Positions 37,232-46,546 of a stretch of 64,000 nt of DNA are shown here, one piece after another. Both the position numbers and the translations under genes were made by a program. Origin of the DNA: an uncultured Alphaproteobacteria bacterium (GTDB lineage: Bacteria; Pseudomonadota; Alphaproteobacteria; RF32; CAG-239); assembly GCA_949297145.1 (NCBI GenBank), contig CASFQO010000009.1, positions 1 through 64,000 of the forward strand, in the 5' to 3' direction. Position 1 is the stretch's first letter. Each line of letters begins with the position of its first letter. The notes below the pieces were generated by a model. That model was not told the origin of the DNA. It saw only the letters and a program-made list of their open reading frames with translations, and did not search any database.

Positions 37232-38246
37232 ACCGGAACAGGTTGACAATCTTGTCAAATCTCTTCCGCAGAATATTCGCGGAGTTGTTATTTACGGCTC
37301 TAACGAAGGTATGATTGCCACTCTTTCTCAGCAGTTTATCAAGGCTATCTCTCCTGATATTTATGATGCCTTTCATGTGAGCTATTTGGAGATGTCTGAT
37401 ATTACGGCTGATGTTGGTGCTCTTTATGCTGAATTTAATGCACAATCGCTTATGGGCGGACGTAGAGTTGTAGTTGTTAAAGAAGCAACTAATCTTTTAA
37501 CCAAGATATTGAAAGAACTTTTTGCATCCAGTCCTTCCGATACTTTGCTGATAGCTACTTCTACTTCGCTTAAAACAAAAGATTCATTGGCTGTATTAGC
37601 TAAAGATGATGATTGTTTTTATGGAATCGGCTGCTACGATGATAGAGATGAAGATATTACGTCATTTGCCTCTAAATTCATCAGCAAAAACGGCTTTACT
37701 ATAGACAATAGTTCTTTCCAACTTTTATGCTCACGCCTATCCAATGACAGAAAAATCAGCGCTAATGAGCTTGATAAACTTATCACCTATATGGGTAACA
37801 AAAAAAATATTGAGTTCAACGATATTTTGACGGTGATTAGTGATACATCGGCATCCTCTCAAGAGGATTTATGTTATTTCGTCGCACTCGGACAAACCGA
37901 AAAGGCGATTGCTTCTTATAATCGTTTAGTTTTTGAAGGAGAGCAGCCGGTTGCGCTCATTCGTGCGATTAGTTATCATTTTATGAAACTTTTGGATTGT
38001 GCCGTTAAGATGGAAAAAGGTGAAACCGCGGATAAAGTTGTTTTTGGGCTTCGTCCACCGCTGATGTTTTTTAGAAAAAATGCTTTTATTTCTCAACTGC
38101 GCGTCTGGAACCGAAGTCGGATTATGAATGCGCTTAGTTTGCTTTATCAAACAGAACGCGAATGCAAAACGACGGATTTTCCCGCAGAACAAAATGCCAG
38201 CTTTACCATTATGAGAATTGCGAATGGCGTTAAGAGATTTAGATAA
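37221..38246 (+). CDS. holA: DNA polymerase III delta subunit
   Basis: Clamp-loader subunit that opens the beta clamp. The 341-residue protein begins with MNIKPEQVDNLVKSLPQNIRGVVIYGSNEGMIATL, a typical HolA N-terminus with a modified P-loop region. Further blocks are NAQSLMGGRRVVVVKEATN, STSLKTKDSLAVLAK and the C-terminal PPLMFFRKNAFISQLRVWNRSRI. It starts at ATG 37221, 11 bases before the lptE stop, with AGAGG upstream. Last gene of the cluster; a terminator follows. Confidence 0.92.
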   Translation: MNIKPEQVDNLVKSLPQNIRGVVIYGSNEGMIATLSQQFIKAISPDIYDAFHVSYLEMSDITADVGALYAEFNAQSLMGGRRVVVVKEATNLLTKILKELFASSPSDTLLIATSTSLKTKDSLAVLAKDDDCFYGIGCYDDRDEDITSFASKFISKNGFTIDNSSFQLLCSRLSNDRKISANELDKLITYMGNKKNIEFNDILTVISDTSASSQEDLCYFVALGQTEKAIASYNRLVFEGEQPVALIRAISYHFMKLLDCAVKMEKGETADKVVFGLRPPLMFFRKNAFISQLRVWNRSRIMNALSLLYQTERECKTTDFPAEQNASFTIMRIANGVKRFR

Positions 38247-38271
38247 CTTTTGATATTTTGGCAAAATAAAA

Positions 38272-38300
38272 ATCCCCTGCTCTCTTAGCAGAGGATTGGT
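38272..38300. terminator. terminator between convergent holA and clpX
   Basis: ATCCCCTGCT (38272-38281) pairs with AGCAGAGGAT (38287-38296) with one mismatch, flanked by AAAATAAAAA on the left, so it can serve the minus strand. The right side has only a weak T-rich tract. Confidence 0.7.
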
Positions 38301-38313
38301 TTATGCGTCTATT

Positions 38314-39573
38314 TTATGCGCTCTTTTTATGTTTTTTACGAACGTATTCCGGTTCTGCACCATTATTTATAACGTTCTCATCTATTATAATTTCTGTCAC
38401 ATCCTTTTTATCAGGAATATTATACATTAAATCTAACAGATTTTCTTCCATAATGGCACGTAAACCTCTGGCACCGGTTTTGCGCTCTATGGCTTTTTTC
38501 GCAATAGCGGTTAGCGCATCGTCCGTGATGGTCAACTTTACGCCTTCCATGTCAAACAATGTCTTGTATTGCTTCAACAGAGCATTTTTCGGTTCGGTTA
38601 ATACCTTAATCAAAGCTGCTTCGTTTAAGTCATCTAATGTTGCGATGACCGGTAGACGGCCGATAAATTCCGGTATTAGCCCATATTTCAACAAATCTTC
38701 AGGTTGAACTTGTTTATATATTTCTCCCAAAGTCTTTTCTTCCGCATCTTTAATTTGCGCACCAAAACCAATAGAAGTTTCCTGTCCGCGGCGACCGATA
38801 ATTTTTTCCAGTCCAGCAAATGCACCACCGCATATAAACAAAATATTGGTTGTATCTACATGCAAAAATTCTTGCTGAGGGTGCTTTCTTCCTCCTTGCG
38901 GCGGAATATTCGCAACTGTTCCTTCAATAATTTTCAGCAGTGCTTGTTGAACACCTTCACCTGATACATCTCTTGTGATAGATGGGCCGTCGGTTTTACG
39001 CGTAATTTTATCTATCTCATCAATATAGACAATTCCACGCTCTGCTTTTTCTATATCGTAATTAGCGGCTTGTACTAATTTTAATACTATATTTTCAACG
39101 TCTTCACCAACGTATCCGGCTTCTGTTAAAGTGGTTGCGTCGGCTATTGCAAACGGAACTTCCAAAACTTTTGCTAAAGTCTGCGCTAACAATGTTTTTC
39201 CAGAACCTGTGGAACCGATTAAAATCACGTTTGATTTTGAAATTTCTATATCTGGATTTTGCAACTTGTTATTCAAACGTTTGTAGTGGTTATATACAGC
39301 AACTGACAACACCTTTTTGGCATAATCTTGACCAATTACGTATTGATCCAAAAATTCTTTGATTTTAGAAGGAGTTGGCAGATGTTCTTGTATTTCTGCT
39401 TCTTCTGCCTTTTTCTCTTCTTTCGCTTCTTGAGAAACAATATTGATGCAGACATCAATACATTCGTCACAAATATACACTCCTCGACCGGCAATTAACT
39501 TTTTGACTTCATTTTGACTCTTACCGCAAAATGAGCAATGTAATACTTTATCGTCATCTGTTCTATCTGTCAT
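38314..39573 (-). CDS. clpX: ATP-dependent Clp protease ATP-binding subunit ClpX
   Basis: AAA+ unfoldase that feeds substrates to ClpP. The 419 residues start with the four-Cys zinc-binding domain ([15 protein letters not shown], then [10 protein letters not shown]). The Walker A motif is [15 protein letters not shown] near residue 120, Walker B is GIVYIDEID, and [26 protein letters not shown] and [12 protein letters not shown] (pore and sensor regions) follow. It lies 11 bases after clpP on the same strand. In relatives, ClpXP drives cell-cycle protein degradation, such as CtrA. Confidence 0.97.
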   Translation of the reverse strand: MTDRTDDDKVLHCSFCGKSQNEVKKLIAGRGVYICDECIDVCINIVSQEAKEEKKAEEAEIQEHLPTPSKIKEFLDQYVIGQDYAKKVLSVAVYNHYKRLNNKLQNPDIEISKSNVILIGSTGSGKTLLAQTLAKVLEVPFAIADATTLTEAGYVGEDVENIVLKLVQAANYDIEKAERGIVYIDEIDKITRKTDGPSITRDVSGEGVQQALLKIIEGTVANIPPQGGRKHPQQEFLHVDTTNILFICGGAFAGLEKIIGRRGQETSIGFGAQIKDAEEKTLGEIYKQVQPEDLLKYGLIPEFIGRLPVIATLDDLNEAALIKVLTEPKNALLKQYKTLFDMEGVKLTITDDALTAIAKKAIERKTGARGLRAIMEENLLDLMYNIPDKKDVTEIIIDENVINNGAEPEYVRKKHKKSA

Positions 39574-39584
39574 ATTTCTTTTTC

Positions 39585-40211
39585 CTATTTGATTACTTCT
39601 AAACGATTTTTTACAATATGGTCAATTAAGCCGAATTCTTTGGCTTCTTCCGGATTCATAAAGTTATCTCTATCCATCGCTTTTTCAATTACGGATAACT
39701 TATTTCCGGTATTTTCGGCATATATCTTATTCAAGCGTTTTCTTAATTCTAAGATTTCACGAGCTTGAATTTCAATATCAGACGCCATACCTCTTGCACC
39801 ACCTGACGGTTGATGTATCATAATACGTGAGTTTGGAAGAGAAAAACGTTTTCCCTTGGTTCCGCCAGCTAACAAGAATGACCCCATTGAGCAAGCTTGA
39901 CCGATGCATAAGGTGGCAACATCGCAAGAAATATATTTCATTGTATCATACATTGCCATTCCGGATGTTACAACGCCTCCCGGGGAATTAATGTATAAAA
40001 AGATATCCTTTTTCGGATTTTCTGATTCCAAAAATAAAAGTTGGGCGCAGACTAATGCTGATACTTCATCGTTGACTTCGCCGGTTAGAAAAATGATGCG
40101 TTCTTTTAATAAACGCGAAAATATGTCAAATGAACGTTCTCCTCTGGAGGTTTGTTCGATGACCATTGGGACAAGGGTATTGTCAAATACTTCCAATGCA
40201 CTTTTACTCAT
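39585..40211 (-). CDS. clpP: ATP-dependent Clp protease proteolytic subunit ClpP
   Basis: Serine peptidase forming the barrel of ClpXP. The 208-residue chain has catalytic Ser108 in [16 protein letters not shown] and His133 in [14 protein letters not shown]. Asp is in the later [19 protein letters not shown]. Normal length. The SD AAGGA lies eight bases upstream of the ATG. First gene of clpP-clpX. Confidence 0.97.
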   Translation of the reverse strand: MSKSALEVFDNTLVPMVIEQTSRGERSFDIFSRLLKERIIFLTGEVNDEVSALVCAQLLFLESENPKKDIFLYINSPGGVVTSGMAMYDTMKYISCDVATLCIGQACSMGSFLLAGGTKGKRFSLPNSRIMIHQPSGGARGMASDIEIQAREILELRKRLNKIYAENTGNKLSVIEKAMDRDNFMNPEEAKEFGLIDHIVKNRLEVIK

Positions 40212-40313
40212 GGTGTTAAATCCTTATATTTAAATTATAAAAACTTTCTTATTTATATCGGTTAATTATTCAGAAATGGTAAACAAACGCAAGTTTTTTA
40301 TATTTTTTACACT

Positions 40314-41048
40314 TTAGTTTCGTTTACTCTTTATGTTGCTCCCCATATAGGATAAATCGTAGGTCGTTATTGTTATACCAAAGGGGTTGATCAGCCCTAA
40401 ATCCTTATTATCAAATTTTGAAAACTCAAATTTCATACGCATCGTTGCAATCCAATGCGTTATTAGAGGCTTTTCTAACCCAGGACCTGTTTCTATAATA
40501 TCAAATCGCACTTGCCAAAAGTCAAACGATACAGGATATATCATTGTTGTTTTTACCTGACGACGAAAGCCTTGTTTTTGTAATGTTTCAAAATATGGAT
40601 ATTCCGTATTTTTAAATGAATTATAGACGTCATCACTTGATGCCAGTTTTATGAATTCCCCTTCGCCCAAACGATGTTGCATTTCTTCTAAGTTATCGCC
40701 GATTGTATATCTCTTAGTAACGTAATCATCCAAAATACTTTCAGTCACCAAATCTCCCGCAAAAGCTTCACTCTCCGAACTTTCCATCAAGGTTACTTGA
40801 TAGCGTGTGTAATCTATCTGCATTGGGATAATTTTGGTCTTCTTTAAAGGAATCATAATGCATAGGGTTGCCCCCAATATCATACTCACACATAGACTAA
40901 GGCATGACACCACTACAAAGAATCGTGATGTCCATAAAAATCTTCGTTCAGGAAATGCTCGTACATTTACCTTTTCCGGATAATATCCTAACTCATCCTT
41001 TTGTGCTTTTTCTTTGTACTTAAATAATGTATAGAATAAATCAAACAT
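40314..41048 (-). CDS. VirB8-like inner-membrane protein
   Basis: A 244-residue bitopic protein: a short cytoplasmic N-terminus, one membrane helix near residues 41-67, and a periplasmic NTF2-like domain. Typical VirB8 blocks are IPLKKTKIIPMQIDYTRYQVTLME just after the helix and NPFGITITTYDLSYM at the end (VirB8 has NPLGF.VT.Y). In type IV secretion VirB8 nucleates the inner-membrane complex. Here no other VirB component is visible, only the divergent TolC-like gene. Scattered T4SS genes are known in Rickettsiales-like alphaproteobacteria. A conjugative or effector-transport role is inferred, not shown. DotI/IcmL-type is an alternative, less similar. Confidence 0.65.
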   Translation of the reverse strand: MFDLFYTLFKYKEKAQKDELGYYPEKVNVRAFPERRFLWTSRFFVVVSCLSLCVSMILGATLCIMIPLKKTKIIPMQIDYTRYQVTLMESSESEAFAGDLVTESILDDYVTKRYTIGDNLEEMQHRLGEGEFIKLASSDDVYNSFKNTEYPYFETLQKQGFRRQVKTTMIYPVSFDFWQVRFDIIETGPGLEKPLITHWIATMRMKFEFSKFDNKDLGLINPFGITITTYDLSYMGSNIKSKRN

Positions 41049-41180
41049 CTATTAGCCACCCATTGTTTTTCCCTTAAGGATATTTTACATGAAAGTTGTA
41101 TAAAATCAAATAAAATACTATCAATTAAAAAATATTTAGTGTAGATATTTATTTAAGTAAACTATTTGAGGGAAGGTTTA

Positions 41181-43037
41181 ATGAAGAAAATTATCTGCTT
41201 TTTAGGAGCTTGCAGTACGCTTTTGGTTGCTTGCTCTACTACAACTTCACAACAACAGGTTGTTGAGGCGCCGGTTATGTCTGCTTATTATTCCGATTGG
41301 GATCGTGCTGTTCGAGCAGACGTGGATATGCAAAATATGTATATCGGTACTCCTTCTAAAATTACAAGACCTATTGATATGTATATGGCTATGGCGCTGG
41401 CTTTGAAATATAACTACACAAGACGGTTAGCAAGCTACCAAGAAAGTCTTGTTAAAGGAAACTTAAATCCTTCTACTCTCCCGACCATGGCTGAGAATCT
41501 GGGATATGACACTGCCACTCAATCTTCCACCATTCCGGCTGATTTGAAAATGTCTTGGAATTTATTGGATTTGTCTTCTCTTTATTACCAAAATAATCTA
41601 GCTTCTCCGGAATTGGCTGCGCAAGAACAAAGTCGAAAAGTCGTTAATAATATTTTGCAAGAGACACGTTCTCTTTATTGGAAAGCTTTGGCTGCACAGC
41701 GTCTTATTCCTGTTATTGACGACATGAACGAATATTTGGTTCGCGTGGTTGATGAATTGAATGCTCGCGCTAATGAAACCATAAAAGAAGGTAAAAATCC
41801 CTCTACAAATCTTCTTTTGAAAAAACGTAAATACCTTGAAAGCATCAAACAGTTAGCTGATTTGAGACGGAAACTTGATACAGCTCAGGCAGAATTTGCC
41901 GGATTACTCGGTTTCTACCCTTCAACAGAAATCAAATTGGCCGGTGCAGAATATGGTAACTTCACAATTCCTTCCATGAGAGCTAAAATTCAACAATTGG
42001 AGTGGTTAGCTCTTACGAATCGTCCTGAACTGAGAGCGTTTGATCAGATTTCTTCTAAAGATGAGTTTGAATTAGTTATCAAAGATTTTGACGACGTTGA
42101 TAATAGTGATTATCGTCAAGATCCGAATTACTACAACAGAAAGTGGACTAAGGAATCTAACGATTTATCTATGAATGTATTTGAAGAAATTCGTCAGCCG
42201 GGTTATAGCACATATAACTCCTTAGCTCGTCAGAGAATGACCAATATTGTTCTTAACCAAGTTTATCTCTCTTGGGCAATGTATCAGTCCGCTGTTGAAA
42301 ATTATTTGCTCAATATGAGTGTTGCGACAACATCTGAAGATATTGCAGAAGATATTACGGATAAAGAGGGCTCTAATAAAGCTATCAGCCATCTAGAATC
42401 GGCGAAAGCGATTATTGATGAAGCCAATGCTTTCTTAGCTTATATTGATGTTCAAGAAGCTATTGGTAAATTATATGCCAGTGTCGGGATGGACGCTGTT
42501 CCTGCCGATATGCTGAATGCTTCTCCGTCAACTATTGCTGTTCAAATCAGAGAAACTTTGGATAAGTGGAAAGACGGAATCTTTATTACTTCACCTAAAG
42601 GGGCTTCTACTTCTTTATCTATCCGCAAGCCGCCGGTAGATATTTCATCTCCAACATTGGTTCCAGATGTTGTTGTTGGAACGGGTTCTAAGGTAAACAT
42701 TAAAATTCCGGATGAAGTATTTGATGCGGTTAATTGGAATGGAGAAATCAAAACCGTTGCAGGTTCTCTGGATGACGCCGGATTGCCAAAATGGTTGAAG
42801 TATGACAGCAAAACGCATACTTTCACAGGAACACCAACTATTGATGACACAGGCTCTCATAAGATTAAAGTCTATGCGATGGATAAATCCGGAAATGCTG
42901 CTGTATTAGGCTTTACAATTACTGTTGATAATATTTATATCCAAACGATGGAATATAAAGGTTTAACCGGTTATAGAAGAGCTAAAGTTTATCACAAATG
43001 TACTCCTGGTACTCCTTGTGCCAAAGGTGATATTTAA
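41181..43037 (+). CDS. TolC-family outer-membrane lipoprotein with C-terminal Ig-like domain
   Basis: A 618-residue lipoprotein with signal MKKIICFLGACSTLLVACS and lipobox LVAC. Residues about 60-450 show the long helical hairpins of TolC-type outer-membrane efflux proteins: ALALKYNYTRRLASYQESL, LPADLKMSWNLLDLSSLYYQNN, DTAQAEFAGLLGFYPSTEIKL and LTNRPELRAFDQ. The C-terminal about 110 residues hold a cadherin/He_PIG-type Ig-like domain (LPKWLKYDSKTHTFTGTP, then GSHKIKVYAMDKSGN). TolC proteins rarely carry such an extension. The start at 41181 follows GAGGGAAGG; upstream TTG rejected. It is divergent from the VirB8-like gene, with 132 bases between. Confidence 0.75.
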   Translation: MKKIICFLGACSTLLVACSTTTSQQQVVEAPVMSAYYSDWDRAVRADVDMQNMYIGTPSKITRPIDMYMAMALALKYNYTRRLASYQESLVKGNLNPSTLPTMAENLGYDTATQSSTIPADLKMSWNLLDLSSLYYQNNLASPELAAQEQSRKVVNNILQETRSLYWKALAAQRLIPVIDDMNEYLVRVVDELNARANETIKEGKNPSTNLLLKKRKYLESIKQLADLRRKLDTAQAEFAGLLGFYPSTEIKLAGAEYGNFTIPSMRAKIQQLEWLALTNRPELRAFDQISSKDEFELVIKDFDDVDNSDYRQDPNYYNRKWTKESNDLSMNVFEEIRQPGYSTYNSLARQRMTNIVLNQVYLSWAMYQSAVENYLLNMSVATTSEDIAEDITDKEGSNKAISHLESAKAIIDEANAFLAYIDVQEAIGKLYASVGMDAVPADMLNASPSTIAVQIRETLDKWKDGIFITSPKGASTSLSIRKPPVDISSPTLVPDVVVGTGSKVNIKIPDEVFDAVNWNGEIKTVAGSLDDAGLPKWLKYDSKTHTFTGTPTIDDTGSHKIKVYAMDKSGNAAVLGFTITVDNIYIQTMEYKGLTGYRRAKVYHKCTPGTPCAKGDI

Positions 43038-43049
43038 GGCGTAAAAAAC

Positions 43050-44630
43050 GTGTCGAATATTGTTCTTAAATATCCACTATCTTTTATTTCTATTATGTGC
43101 TTGCTGTTGCTCTTAACAGCAGGCACATTTTTTGGCTCAACTTACCTTTCTCCCATGGAAGCGTGTTATTTTTTAATATCCGCTTTTTTTGTGTTTACGC
43201 AGTGTACGTTTGTTGCAAAGTTTTTTGTTTTTATCTCGGCCCTTCTCTTCGCTCTGATATATTATTCATGTTCCCTCTCCTCCTTTTATTTATTTCTATC
43301 AGAAATTATACTTCTTGGAATTTGCGCATATAATTTGCTAAAAGAATCTGTCCGTTATATTTCTTTTTTTATTTTAGCTTTAGCCTTTCTTTGCCATTTA
43401 TTTTATATCCAAAGTATTCCGGTTGAACAATATCAACATGATTTAAACGGCATCTTGCTCTATATGAACAAAATCAGCCTCAACGGGTTTAATTGGCGTG
43501 ATTTTAATCCATGGTACATGTATTATCTTTTCCACCAACCTTTGCACTTTTGGCTCTTATCTTATCTACAAAATTTCAGCTTAGATTTATGGAATTCTCT
43601 TACCCTATCACATGAACTTTTGCAGTATATATCTCTTTTTTATGTTACTGTATTTTCAGTTATTTTTTCACTCATACTTAAAGAATTAAAGTTCAATACA
43701 AACTTTTACTTTTTTGCTTTATTACTTTTTATCTTTAACCCAACGCTATTCCTGTTTTCTGGCTATATTTCCGATGATGCGTCGGTTCTTTTTTGGGGAT
43801 GTCTTGTGGTATATTTTAGTTTCAAATGGTTTCTTAAAAACAAAACTCGTTATATTGTTTTTTCTGCACTTTGTTTTGGTTTTGGGGTATTGACTAAATT
43901 ATCCATCTTGATGTTGGTACCGGCTTTGAGCTTTTTATTTTTATATAAGTTGATATCTGCTCGTTTTAATAAATCTGTGTGGCTTGATTTAAATCTTTTT
44001 ATTATCATTGCAGTGCCTCTTGCTTTATCCTGGATTGTTCGCAATCATGTGCTTTTTGACATGCAATTTTATAATGTTCCAGACACCTCCCCTAATGGAC
44101 AGAACTTTTATAATTTAGATTTTTGGGAGAGGATTTTTGATTTCTCTCAAATTTTTATCCCCTTTATCCAATCCCCTGTAATTGTTGATGGCAATATCTG
44201 GTTGGCGCTTATCAAGACTGAACTTTTTGGTGAGTGGGATATGTCTTTGCGTAGCCCTATACTTTTTTATCCGGCATTTGGGCTTTATCTTTTTAATCTA
44301 TTACTCAAACTTTTTGTTTTATGCTCCGTTCTTTTTCTTCTTTATAAAATGTGTCGTAAGCAAATACCAGTCTCGCCCTTTCTCATCTTCTTTATAATCT
44401 TATATTTAACTTTATGGGGATACGGATTCAAATACGCTATGGATTATCCTTATGCTTGCTCCAGTGATTTTCGACTTTTTGCTTTGCTTATGCTGCCTGA
44501 TACTATTATTCCGGCGTACACTTTGCAAAAAATTTCATTTTTCCAACAACAAAAAAAGGCAAACATTTTGCTTGCCTTTGCCATTATTTATTCAATCCTC
44601 ACGTGCTTCATTTATACTTGGGGATTTTAA
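43050..44630 (+). CDS. GT-C type integral membrane glycosyltransferase (PMT-like)
   Basis: A 526-residue polytopic protein with about ten or more helices. The first periplasmic loop has a QYQHDLNGILLYMNKI block, and LFHQPLHFWLLSYL follows after the next hydrophobic stretch, the pattern seen in PMT_2/GT39-like enzymes. Such proteins use polyprenyl-phosphate sugars. GTG start with AAGG ten bases upstream, 12 bases after the TolC-like gene, so the two are probably cotranscribed. A hairpin in its 3' end probably terminates transcription from the opposing DUF2155 operon. Sugar and acceptor are unknown. Confidence 0.6.
   Translation: MSNIVLKYPLSFISIMCLLLLLTAGTFFGSTYLSPMEACYFLISAFFVFTQCTFVAKFFVFISALLFALIYYSCSLSSFYLFLSEIILLGICAYNLLKESVRYISFFILALAFLCHLFYIQSIPVEQYQHDLNGILLYMNKISLNGFNWRDFNPWYMYYLFHQPLHFWLLSYLQNFSLDLWNSLTLSHELLQYISLFYVTVFSVIFSLILKELKFNTNFYFFALLLFIFNPTLFLFSGYISDDASVLFWGCLVVYFSFKWFLKNKTRYIVFSALCFGFGVLTKLSILMLVPALSFLFLYKLISARFNKSVWLDLNLFIIIAVPLALSWIVRNHVLFDMQFYNVPDTSPNGQNFYNLDFWERIFDFSQIFIPFIQSPVIVDGNIWLALIKTELFGEWDMSLRSPILFYPAFGLYLFNLLLKLFVLCSVLFLLYKMCRKQIPVSPFLIFFIILYLTLWGYGFKYAMDYPYACSSDFRLFALLMLPDTIIPAYTLQKISFFQQQKKANILLAFAIIYSILTCFIYTWGF
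44551..44579 (-). terminator. minus-strand terminator inside the 3' end of the GT-C gene
   Basis: On the minus strand CAAAGGCAAGC and GCCTTTTTTT form an 8-bp stem (plus coordinates 44555-44562 and 44572-44579) followed by seven U. It lies about 60 bases past the DUF2155 stop, within the coding end of the opposing gene. Confidence 0.55.
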
Positions 44631-44634
44631 TTTT

Positions 44635-45429
44635 TTATTGATTCAGATATTTGAGTTCCGCATCTATTTCATCTGAAATATCATCATCACTCTTGCTTGA
44701 GGTTGTCTCTTCATTTTTCTCGGTATTGTTCTCTATTTTTTGAGAGCTTGCCGGAGCCTCTTGCATTTTAGTGAATTGCAATAGATTTTGAGGTTCTGCC
44801 CCTTCTTCTATATCGCTCACATAGGATGCTGACGGTTCAGAGATATAAGCCGGTGTTTTACGGATGTCTTTTTCTATATCTCTATCTTGTTGCATAAATT
44901 CTTGAATATGAATAACTTTTTCTTCTTTTTTAGGTTCCTCTACCGATGTATTTTCTTTAATCTCTGGAGTTGCTTTGCCTTGAATGGCCTCTTTTGTTGG
45001 CAGGTTATCTCTTTCTTTTAATTCCTCTTCACTCAACAATTTTGATGCATCAACATCTGTATCTATGCACTCCAGCAGCCAAACATCATATATAGGGTGT
45101 TCAATAGCATTTAACCCTGGGGTTGATGATACGATCCACCCTCTGAAAATGTTGTATTCATCTGTTCCGAAACTTTTATCGGTTACATCTATAAATGCAA
45201 AATTTTCTGGCGCTTCTTCGGCAGGACGCTTTTTGCAAGACCTTAAAACTAACGAGAAATCACCAAATGTAACTTTTGAATTAACCGGAACCGTTATCTT
45301 ATTAACGCGCCCCGTTACTTTATCCATCGCTTGCATTAGTGCTGCATTGGTTGAAATTTCTGTGGCATCAGCCGTGCTTGCTATGCTCAAGCCTGCCAAG
45401 ATAGAATATGCTAAAGTTTTATTTCTCAT
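44635..45429 (-). CDS. DUF2155 periplasmic protein
   Basis: About 264 residues with a signal peptide (TLAYSILAGLSIASTADA, then TEIS). The DUF2155 block occupies about 35-125: MDKVTGRVNKITVPVNS, LVLRSCKKRPAEEAPENFAFIDV, FRGWIVSSTPGLNAIEHPIYDVWLLEC, a set of residues conserved in alphaproteobacteria. The remaining about 140 residues are acidic and disordered. The SD GGAG is followed at once by ATG, and six bases later by the chosen ATG (45429). It overlaps the MCE gene upstream by 11 bases. Its usual neighbourhood is mlaD, as here; function is unknown. Confidence 0.85.
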   Translation of the reverse strand: MRNKTLAYSILAGLSIASTADATEISTNAALMQAMDKVTGRVNKITVPVNSKVTFGDFSLVLRSCKKRPAEEAPENFAFIDVTDKSFGTDEYNIFRGWIVSSTPGLNAIEHPIYDVWLLECIDTDVDASKLLSEEELKERDNLPTKEAIQGKATPEIKENTSVEEPKKEEKVIHIQEFMQQDRDIEKDIRKTPAYISEPSASYVSDIEEGAEPQNLLQFTKMQEAPASSQKIENNTEKNEETTSSKSDDDISDEIDAELKYLNQ

Positions 45430-45877
45430 TATCATCTCCCGTTACCATAAAGATAATTTCACCAACCATATCTTCCAAAGATTTCGCATCTTTAGTGTTT
45501 GTGGCGGTACTTCCCGGCGTTAACTTATTTGGAGATTGTCCTGGTTCTATTTTAATAAATTTATCTCCCATCAGCCCATCACCGGCAATGGTTATTTCAC
45601 TATCTTCCGGCAAAGATATCTCTGGGCTTAAGCTCATCTTTACATCTACCATATAATCTTCCGGATTGATGGATTGTGATAAAACTGTTCCTACCTTAAT
45701 GCCATTAATGCGGACATCGGCTCCCGTATTAAGACCGCCAACTTTTAAGAATCTGGCATTGATTTCATACCCTTTCACAACTTGTAAATCTGATACTTGG
45801 TATGCAAAAACCATAAATAGGGCAGCTACAGCTAACACTACTAATCCCATGATTGTTTCTACGGGTTTTTTATTCAT
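45419..45877 (-). CDS. mlaD: MCE-domain protein, MlaD-like (second of tandem pair)
   Basis: A 152-residue protein with an N-terminal membrane helix (IMGLVVLAVAALFMVFAYQ) and one MCE domain: YEINARFLKVGGLNTGADVRINGIKVGTV, then LPEDSEITIAGDGLMGDKFIKIEPG. MlaD forms a hexamer that carries phospholipids between the MlaFE transporter and MlaC. GGAG followed by ATG at 45883 is ambiguous; the ATG at 45877 is better spaced. It overlaps the end of the MCE gene upstream by eight bases. mlaE and mlaF do not lie here; mlaC is 12 kb away. Confidence 0.85.
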   Translation of the reverse strand: MNKKPVETIMGLVVLAVAALFMVFAYQVSDLQVVKGYEINARFLKVGGLNTGADVRINGIKVGTVLSQSINPEDYMVDVKMSLSPEISLPEDSEITIAGDGLMGDKFIKIEPGQSPNKLTPGSTATNTKDAKSLEDMVGEIIFMVTGDDNEK

Positions 45878-46394
45878 TTCCATCTCCTTTTACTTGTGTA
45901 TTTTCTGAAACCTGTTTTGCTCTTTTGCTCTTTCCTAATGAAATTATTCTATCTAAGAGTTCTTCCAGCACCATTGCATCTTGCGTGAAACCAATTGTAC
46001 TATCTGGTTGCAGATAATCTTCAGAACCGCCGACATCTATTTCTACATATTTGCCGCCGATTAAACCAAAACTAATGATTGAGGCGCTGCTGTCATCCGG
46101 AATCTTATATTTATCATCTATCTCTAATGTTAATTTGGTACGAAAATTTTTATCTAATTCCGCTGCGGTTACTCGGCCGATATTTACGCCTGATAACCTC
46201 ACAACATCCCCTACATTTAAGCCATCCGTTCGCCCAAAACTGGCGTATATATTGTAGGTATTTCCATCACCGTGACCTTTGATGGAAGCATTATGCGAAA
46301 TGGTTATAAAAACACCAATCAAAATTACTATTAGGGCGATGACGCCATTGCGAATCGTCTTCATTTCTTCTTTGGTATATTTTTCTTCCACCAT
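45870..46394 (-). CDS. MCE-domain protein, MlaD-like (first of tandem pair)
   Basis: A 174-residue protein. A membrane helix lies near residues 14-32 (NGVIALIVILIGVFITIS), then one MCE domain (YNIYASFGRTDGLNVGDVVRLSGVNIGRVTAAEL, IPDDSSASIISFGLIGGKYVEIDVGG) and a basic C-terminal tail. It is a paralogue of the next gene in the same operon, so the two could form a mixed ring. AAGGGAGAG two bases before the ATG at 46394 fits its start better than the upstream ATG at 46436. First gene of the operon ending in DUF2155. Confidence 0.8.
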   Translation of the reverse strand: MVEEKYTKEEMKTIRNGVIALIVILIGVFITISHNASIKGHGDGNTYNIYASFGRTDGLNVGDVVRLSGVNIGRVTAAELDKNFRTKLTLEIDDKYKIPDDSSASIISFGLIGGKYVEIDVGGSEDYLQPDSTIGFTQDAMVLEELLDRIISLGKSKRAKQVSENTQVKGDGNE

Positions 46395-46546
46395 TACTCT
46401 CCCTTTAGATTGAAAATTTACTCTCTTATATCCCATAAATAATTTTTTGTCACCATTAAGTTTTATTATTTGTCATGAAATTGTGAAATTTTTAAACATT
46501 TTTTGCTACCTATTTAATTAATTAATTTTGTTTTTAAGGGATGCCT

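Noticed and set aside
40314-44630. Complete type IV secretion locus
   Set aside because: Only a VirB8-like protein is visible; no VirB4, VirB9, VirB10, VirB11 or VirD4 occurs in the window.
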